Assembly (NCBI GenBank): GCA_029210225.1
Contig: JARGOJ010000178.1
Location: 1 to 11,945, forward strand
Source of the DNA: Planctomycetota bacterium
Lineage (GTDB): Bacteria; Planctomycetota; J058; JARGOJ01
Direction: 5' to 3'
Length of the DNA stretch: 11,945 nucleotides
Shown: positions 7,185 to 11,945 of the stretch, one piece after another
Layout of the letters: each line of letters opens with the position of its first letter
How positions within the stretch are numbered: position 1 is the first letter of the stretch
Made by a program: the position numbers and the translations under genes
The notes under the pieces: model-generated
What the model saw: the letters and a program-made list of their open reading frames with translations, nothing else
What the model was told of the DNA's origin: nothing
Database searches by the model: none

Positions 7185-10100
7185 TTCGTCCGGGCATTTA
7201 ATCTCAGTCATACGTTCTTTGGAATGAAAGGTCCTCAATAACTTAATCTGAGCCTTGAGCCAGTTATTCTTCGAGATGGCCGGCCTCGGATTCTTTTCGT
7301 CACGATCAGCCAACCGAGAGTCCTTATGATTGAGAAAAACATCACTTCGATTCACATAGCTCTCAACAACTTTCAATTGAGCCATCAATTCTTGACGTCC
7401 AGGAACGTAGTTCCGTTTTACCTTTGGGCGTTCTTGAATTTTGAGTAGCGCTTGGTCACTCAACTTCTCGCTGTAGCTCAATCGAAAGTCGTTGATCTCC
7501 TTGAGTCCTTCCGCGAGCCGCTCCCTCGCGACCCCCTCAATCCAGCCCGCTGAAATCAAGATTTTCGACTTCCCCTTGAGCGACGCTCGCATTGAATTGA
7601 AATCCTCAAGGCTCAAAAAGTGTTTGACTATGAATGCTTCCTTAAAATGCTTTGCTTTGAGGTCGACTTTAAAGCGTTGAAAATCGGAGTCGAAGTTGAA
7701 TTGAATCTTATTCCCAAGCTTCGCAATCGCGCTCCCAATGGAATCGATCTTGGCTTCTATTTGATCTAAAAAGGCCGTGACTTTAGTGACAGTCGCCCTC
7801 AATTCATTGCTATTCCGGGCCTCTCGAATAACCGTATTGCAGTCTTTCTTGAGAACCAAAAGCGGCGACTTAATTTGACTGATGAGCTCTCGAATTGTGA
7901 GATTACTCAGGCTTCGCTTCAATAGTTTCTCAAGGCTCTCCTCGATCCGCACGGCTTCGTCTCGAAGCCTCACGACCAAGGGGTTCCCAGAGGTATCGAG
8001 ACGAGTTCTAGTCAATAAGCCTGGGTTCTTCTTGACGGCCAATCGATTCGTGAATGCATTAATCTGCCTTCTGATTATTGCAAGGGTAGCCTTGTCATTC
8101 ACGGCTTTGAAATTGGCGACAAGTTCTCTCGACTCCCTGTCAAGCACGCCTAGGCTCTTTTTCCTTGCTGCCTCTTTGTCGAGGATTTTCTTGTTCGACA
8201 ATAGAAAAAGGAGACCGGTAACTGTCGATTCTTTTGGTCCTTCTAGCGCACTAAGATTTTTGTATTGAATGAGAAAGTCCTCCCGAACCTTCTCCGCATC
8301 TTTCACAGCAAATTCAGCAGTTTCGTAATAGCCATCATCAACCATTTGAAGCTTCGCGCCAATGTCGCTCATAAGCTTCTTACCGGCCACTAAACAATCC
8401 AATTGCATGATCAGTTTTTTCTGAAGCGACAAAACGCCTGAGCTGGCCCCCTTCACCCCTTTAAAAGCCGGATCGTTTAAGAGCGACATGAATCGACTGC
8501 GAAAGTCATTGAGGTCATCCCCAAGGGGTTCCTTAACTGTTAATCGCTTCTTCAATTCAGCATCGGCGAATTGAACGGCCTGACTTTGGAGCGTCGCCAA
8601 CCACTTGCTGGAGAGTGCGTCAAACGCAGTCTTACTATCATCTGGCAAGGAAGCAAAGAATCGCTGATAACTTTCATACTTCAATTTTTCCGCGGTGAAT
8701 TGGGCGCCAAAGTCCTCAGACTTCAGTGTTTCCAACTGAGCAAGCTCACGCTTGCCGAGGTCTAATGACTTCTCAAGGAGCGACGCATTCCACTTTTTTA
8801 GACCTTGAATGAGGTCTTCAATGGGTTCAGCCTCGTCCTTAACCTTGCCGCTGATGTAGCCGAAGTGCCTGCGCTGAAGCGTCCCCAAATCATTGCGACT
8901 CGTTTCGAGACTGGCCTTCTCTAAGTTGGGCTGCTCCATGGCCTCGATAGTCGCCTCGATGATCGCGACATCACGACGAATGTCCGCATAGGGATCCCCA
9001 TCCCGATTCTGTGACGCGACCCAAAGCGACCCAAGTATCGCGATCAGGGCCAAGACAGAGATCACGATAGGAACCCAGGCGCGACGATTTTCGAAGGGAC
9101 GACGCCCCCGCTTCACCGACTGACGAATTTGACGGAGTCGATCTTTCCTCAGGGTCTTATCGTGCCAAGCACGCAAATCGGTGAGGAACTCGTCCATGTG
9201 CTCAGGGCGGTCTTCGACCTTCTTAAGAATCGCGTAATCGACAATCCATGACAGATCTTCTGGGACGGATCCCAAGCGTTCGTGAGCGGGGCTCGGCAGC
9301 TCGGTTGCGTGCGCGATCAACAACGCTTTGAAGTTGTCCGCCGCGAACATTCGCGCCCCGGTCAGCAAGAAGTAAAGCGTCGCGCCCAAAGAGTAAACGT
9401 CGGCCCGGCCATCGAGATCGTCAGTATTCTCCGCCTGCTCCGGAGCCATGTAAAAGGGCGATCCCACCGCAGCCGTTGTTCGGGTCAGGTCGCTCTGCTG
9501 ATCGGCCAACGCCGCCACGCCAAAGTCGGTGAGGCGAATACTCGCCTCGTTAACCTCCTCCCCCATGACCAGAATGTTCTCTGGCTTGACGTCACGGTGA
9601 ATGACCTGCCGGGAGTGAGCATGTTTGAGGGCTTCGGCCGTTCCAATCGCAGCCGCGACAGCCTCTCTCGGAGGGAGTGGGCCGCGCTCCTCGATAATCT
9701 TCGAGAGGTCCTTGCCAGCATATTCCATGGCCATGAAGGGGTAGTCTTTGCCGCGGAAATTCGCGACCCCCGAGTCGATGATTTCCACAACGTTCTTATG
9801 AGCGAGGTCGATCATCACCCGGACTTCGCGCTCAAAGCGAGCCCGCGCCTTGATATCGTCAGCCACCGAGGGGGACATGACCTTCAGGGCTACATCGGCC
9901 TTGTCGCGACGCGCTCGGAAGACTTTTCCCATTCCGCCAGCGCCTAGCTCTCCTTCAATCAACCATTCCCCAAGGGTGTCTCCTCCCATAATGGTAATGC
10001 GAGAGCCCGCGGTTGATTCAGCCCCTGGCGCTTGGACGTTGATAGCGCCGAGCAACTCGAGGGCCTCCGTGGCGGTGGGGCGATCCTCGGGATTCTTGCT

Positions 10101-11945
10101 CATCAACAGTTGAATAAACTCACTGAGTTCCTTCGGACACGCGGGGTTCCAAGCGCGTGCGTCCGGCGCGTTCTTCTTGATGTGAGCGGTCAGAATTTGC
10201 GCCTGACTCCCGGTGAAGGGAGGCGTCGCTGCGAGAAAGTGAAAGAGCATGACTCCGCAGGCATAGATATCGGCCTTGCTGTCAGTGGTCTTCGCGCTTG
10301 AGACTTGCTCGGGAGACATGTAATAGGGCGTTCCCATCACCTGCCCGGAGAGCGTTAAGCGAGGCGCATCATCTTTCGAGTCGATTCGACCAAGGCCATA
10401 GTCGGCCAGGCGGATTGAGCCGTTGTCATGGAGAAGGATGTTCTCTGGTTTTAGATCTCGGTGAATAATGCCTTTGCCGTGAGAGTGCTCAAGAGCTTCG
10501 AGCACTGTCGAAATGATCTTGACCGAGTCGTCTAAGGGAAAACGGCGATCCTTCTTGAGCTTTGTTCTCAAGTTCGTGCCAGGAACGAATTCAAGCGCCA
10601 GATGAGGAATAGGATCTTCCGCGTAGCCATAGAAGCCAACAATCGCAGGGTGCTTCAGCTTTGAGGTGACCTCTGCTTCTTGAAGAAAACGAGGCAAATA
10701 CTCTTCGGCGTTCCTAACTCCAGGGAGAATCACTTTGACTGCGGCTTCCATCCCCCGGCTGTTCACGGCGCGATAGACGGCTCCCATGGCGCCCTTGCCA
10801 AGCAGCTGGCGAAACTCCCAATCACCAATCCTACGTCGAACCAGCACCTCCGCAGAGGTCACCTGGGAATAGAAGAGTGAGGATCCGCCGCCGCCGGATT
10901 GAGAGACTCCCGAACCGCTATGGAATTCGGACTTGCCATGACCCGTATCGGCTCCATAGCCGCTCATACCCGTCGTGGCTCCTTCCGATCCCTTCGACCC
11001 GTATTTCGAGGAGTCTTCGTAAAGCGTCGCCGCAGACTCCGCAGCTTCTCGAGCCGAAGAAAATCCGGTCCCTTCGAGGACCGTGGCCGCGTTGACGTCG
11101 GTATAGCTTCCCTCGTTAAGGCTGCTTCCGCTCCCAGATGGGTCGTTCACTGGGGTTAGAAAGGGACCAGTGCTAGCGGGGGGCGGAGTGAGAATGGTGG
11201 GCGCGTCGGTATCGAGGTCATCAACTTCCTGACTCGCAGTGTTCTGGAGAATGGTGGCTTCCATGTCAGCGGCGAGAGCTTCTGAGGCCGTGGACTCATC
11301 TCCAGCTGTGTTGACGATGGTCGCTTCATTATCCTGAGGCAATTCGTGGGGACTTACTTCCACGATATCGCTGGTGGGTTCAAGGATGGTCGCCATTTCT
11401 TGGAAGTCATGACTTGTGTTGAGATCGCTGAAGCCGGGAGCGAGTTCCATCGAATCGCTCTGAGGAAGAACGGAGGACGCTGTCATCGCCTCCATGCTCT
11501 CATCGCTGTCTCCTGCTTCCTCATAGACTCCTCCGTGAGCGCCAAGTATTCCCTCGACATCGAAGTCTTTAGGGGCTTCAAGGAGAGTTGGGGCTTCTTG
11601 AAAGCTATCATTGGGATCGATCAGGACGTGGCTGAGGCTTGGGTTTTGAGGTTTCAGCGTCACTCCACATTGCCTTGGACAGCTGAGAACCTTAGGAAAG
11701 ACCTGACCTTGGACCTCTTTGACGAGTTGACATTGCGCGCAGGCGTAGCTCAGCATTTCGGTGAAGAGCTGAGGAGCTTCGGCGGGGGAGAGGAGTTTGT
11801 TTTCGAGGGCTTGACGATAGATGGAGGGGCTGTCAGGGTGTTCGTGTCCGCTTTGGCGGAAGTCGGTCACCTCTTGGCTCTTTCCGAAGTGTTTCAGGTT
11901 AAAGAAAGTCACCTGATCTTGAATGATCGCTTGAGCCAGGAGATC
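6534..11945 (-). CDS. Tandem Ser/Thr kinase, transmembrane, with FGE-like C-terminus (5' partial)
   Basis: Residues are numbered from the GTG at 11912. The frame stays open to the window edge and that GTG has no good ribosome-binding site, so the true start is probably outside. A Cys4 zinc-ribbon pattern (58, 61, 78, 82) leads into a low-complexity acidic linker. Kinase 1 (about 363-622) has LGKGAMG, Lys393, HRDLKPEN (Asp486), DYG (504-506) and SPE. Kinase 2 (about 648-916) has LGAGGMG, Lys677, HRDVKPEN (Asp774), DFG (796-798) and APE. Both look active. A basic stretch and one membrane helix (946-966) follow, then about 600 mostly helical residues and an FGE/SUMF1-type domain (about 1577-1792) with GKRLPTEQEWE, MTGNVAEW and RGGSY. 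The FGE active-site cysteines are absent, so this is more likely a binding domain. Presumably it senses an envelope signal and phosphorylates cytoplasmic targets. Confidence 0.93.
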   Translation of the reverse strand, partial: DLLAQAIIQDQVTFFNLKHFGKSQEVTDFRQSGHEHPDSPSIYRQALENKLLSPAEAPQLFTEMLSYACAQCQLVKEVQGQVFPKVLSCPRQCGVTLKPQNPSLSHVLIDPNDSFQEAPTLLEAPKDFDVEGILGAHGGVYEEAGDSDESMEAMTASSVLPQSDSMELAPGFSDLNTSHDFQEMATILEPTSDIVEVSPHELPQDNEATIVNTAGDESTASEALAADMEATILQNTASQEVDDLDTDAPTILTPPPASTGPFLTPVNDPSGSGSSLNEGSYTDVNAATVLEGTGFSSAREAAESAATLYEDSSKYGSKGSEGATTGMSGYGADTGHGKSEFHSGSGVSQSGGGGSSLFYSQVTSAEVLVRRRIGDWEFRQLLGKGAMGAVYRAVNSRGMEAAVKVILPGVRNAEEYLPRFLQEAEVTSKLKHPAIVGFYGYAEDPIPHLALEFVPGTNLRTKLKKDRRFPLDDSVKIISTVLEALEHSHGKGIIHRDLKPENILLHDNGSIRLADYGLGRIDSKDDAPRLTLSGQVMGTPYYMSPEQVSSAKTTDSKADIYACGVMLFHFLAATPPFTGSQAQILTAHIKKNAPDARAWNPACPKELSEFIQLLMSKNPEDRPTATEALELLGAINVQAPGAESTAGSRITIMGGDTLGEWLIEGELGAGGMGKVFRARRDKADVALKVMSPSVADDIKARARFEREVRVMIDLAHKNVVEIIDSGVANFRGKDYPFMAMEYAGKDLSKIIEERGPLPPREAVAAAIGTAEALKHAHSRQVIHRDVKPENILVMGEEVNEASIRLTDFGVAALADQQSDLTRTTAAVGSPFYMAPEQAENTDDLDGRADVYSLGATLYFLLTGARMFAADNFKALLIAHATELPSPAHERLGSVPEDLSWIVDYAILKKVEDRPEHMDEFLTDLRAWHDKTLRKDRLRQIRQSVKRGRRPFENRRAWVPIVISVLALIAILGSLWVASQNRDGDPYADIRRDVAIIEATIEAMEQPNLEKASLETSRNDLGTLQRRHFGYISGKVKDEAEPIEDLIQGLKKWNASLLEKSLDLGKRELAQLETLKSEDFGAQFTAEKLKYESYQRFFASLPDDSKTAFDALSSKWLATLQSQAVQFADAELKKRLTVKEPLGDDLNDFRSRFMSLLNDPAFKGVKGASSGVLSLQKKLIMQLDCLVAGKKLMSDIGAKLQMVDDGYYETAEFAVKDAEKVREDFLIQYKNLSALEGPKESTVTGLLFLLSNKKILDKEAARKKSLGVLDRESRELVANFKAVNDKATLAIIRRQINAFTNRLAVKKNPGLLTRTRLDTSGNPLVVRLRDEAVRIEESLEKLLKRSLSNLTIRELISQIKSPLLVLKKDCNTVIREARNSNELRATVTKVTAFLDQIEAKIDSIGSAIAKLGNKIQFNFDSDFQRFKVDLKAKHFKEAFIVKHFLSLEDFNSMRASLKGKSKILISAGWIEGVARERLAEGLKEINDFRLSYSEKLSDQALLKIQERPKVKRNYVPGRQELMAQLKVVESYVNRSDVFLNHKDSRLADRDEKNPRPAISKNNWLKAQIKLLRTFHSKERMTEIKCPDEFSVGHEEGVPGFTHSLPQDVVIPTFDIDLYEVSVADYRAYLSFYKYLGKTPNAPDGWDKIGKSLAGSQPVRGVLWKDAVAFARWCGKRLPTEQEWELAARSSIKGRGPYAWGSADPTKALACFNRSGPVNVDELSSGATLSGCFHMTGNVAEWTLSDFKKYSDKQDDADYKGYEGEKVVRGGSYESESLTLKLWIRGHQPPQQSSPSIGFRCVTRP
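6540..6543 (-). promoter_or_regulatory. Ribosome-binding site inside the kinase gene end, for the caspase-like gene
   Basis: GAGG, within the last codons of the kinase gene, lies five bases before an ATG (6534) whose A is also the last base of the kinase TAA. The TAATG stop-start overlap plus this site point to translational coupling and help choose this start over ATG 6507 and ATG 6606. Confidence 0.6.
9015..9077 (-). other. Single transmembrane helix of the kinase
   Basis: Residues 946-966 (WVPIVISVLALIAILGSLWVA) form the only strong membrane segment in the protein. The preceding stretch is rich in Arg and Lys (RQSVKRGRRPFENRR), as the positive-inside rule expects for cytoplasmic kinase domains and an exported C-terminal half. 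Confidence 0.85.
11025..11588 (-). repeat. Seven [Ala/Pro]-Thr-[Ile/Leu/Val] motifs in the kinase linker
   Basis: The linker between the zinc ribbon and kinase 1 repeats a short motif: APTLLEA (Thr109), MATILEP (Thr175), EATIVNT (Thr198), EATILQN (Thr220), APTILTP (Thr239), AATVLEG (Thr277) and AATLYED (Thr296). Codons differ between copies (Thr is ACC, ACG or ACT), so the motif looks kept at protein level rather than freshly duplicated. Between copies the sequence is acidic and low in complexity. Autophosphorylation and FHA-domain docking sites are plausible roles, by inference only. Confidence 0.65.

Noticed and set aside
9282..9947. 221-codon open frame on the plus strand
   Set aside because: It lies wholly antisense to the second kinase domain, has low-complexity, Arg/His-rich content and no recognisable family. 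It is a shadow of the real gene.
11910..11912. GTG as the genuine start of the kinase gene
   Set aside because: The frame remains open to the window edge with plausible protein sequence, and only a weak AAGA precedes the GTG. The gene is treated as 5' partial instead.
1..11945. Mobile elements, CRISPR arrays, tRNA or rRNA genes
   Set aside because: No transposase or integrase motifs, regularly spaced repeats or RNA-gene signatures were seen on either strand.

Overview
The window carries five protein-coding genes and almost no spare DNA. From left to right: a SulP-type anion transporter (minus strand); a divergently transcribed NhaR-type LysR regulator (plus strand); and, convergent with that regulator, a minus-strand block of three genes read from the right edge leftwards. 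That block consists of a very large membrane-spanning tandem Ser/Thr kinase ending in a formylglycine-generating-enzyme-like (FGE/SUMF1) domain, a predicted lipoprotein with a caspase-like domain, and the chaperone HtpG (Hsp90).

The organism is probably a Gram-negative bacterium with a developed Hanks-type kinase repertoire. Kinase-FGE fusions and caspase-like proteins are familiar in Planctomycetota and other PVC-superphylum bacteria and in Myxococcota. I lean towards the PVC group, but nothing here settles the taxonomy. There are no mobile elements, tRNA or rRNA genes or CRISPR arrays.

Region 1 (1-2825): the transporter and regulator share a 198-base divergent intergenic region. It holds a good sigma70-like promoter for the regulator, a 7+7 palindrome containing a LysR T-N11-A box, a repeated 10-mer and a terminator-like hairpin. 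The layout suggests that the regulator controls the transporter. An imperfect hairpin lies downstream of the transporter, and a U-tract terminator lies between the convergent regulator and htpG.

Region 2 (2855-11945): the kinase stop codon and the lipoprotein start overlap as TAATG, so the two are almost certainly co-translated. The kinase has a zinc-ribbon-like N-terminus, a long linker with seven [Ala/Pro]-Thr-[Ile/Leu/Val] motifs, two kinase domains with complete catalytic motifs, one membrane helix, an export-side region of about 600 residues, and a terminal FGE-like domain without the FGE catalytic cysteines. The lipoprotein's caspase-like domain has Gln and Ser where the catalytic His and Cys belong. 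The pair therefore looks like a transmembrane signalling module: the presumed sensory side has two probable pseudoenzyme domains facing the same compartment, and the kinases face the cytoplasm. htpG follows 59 bases later on the same strand and may be co-transcribed. The kinase reading frame is open to the right edge, so its true start lies outside the window.
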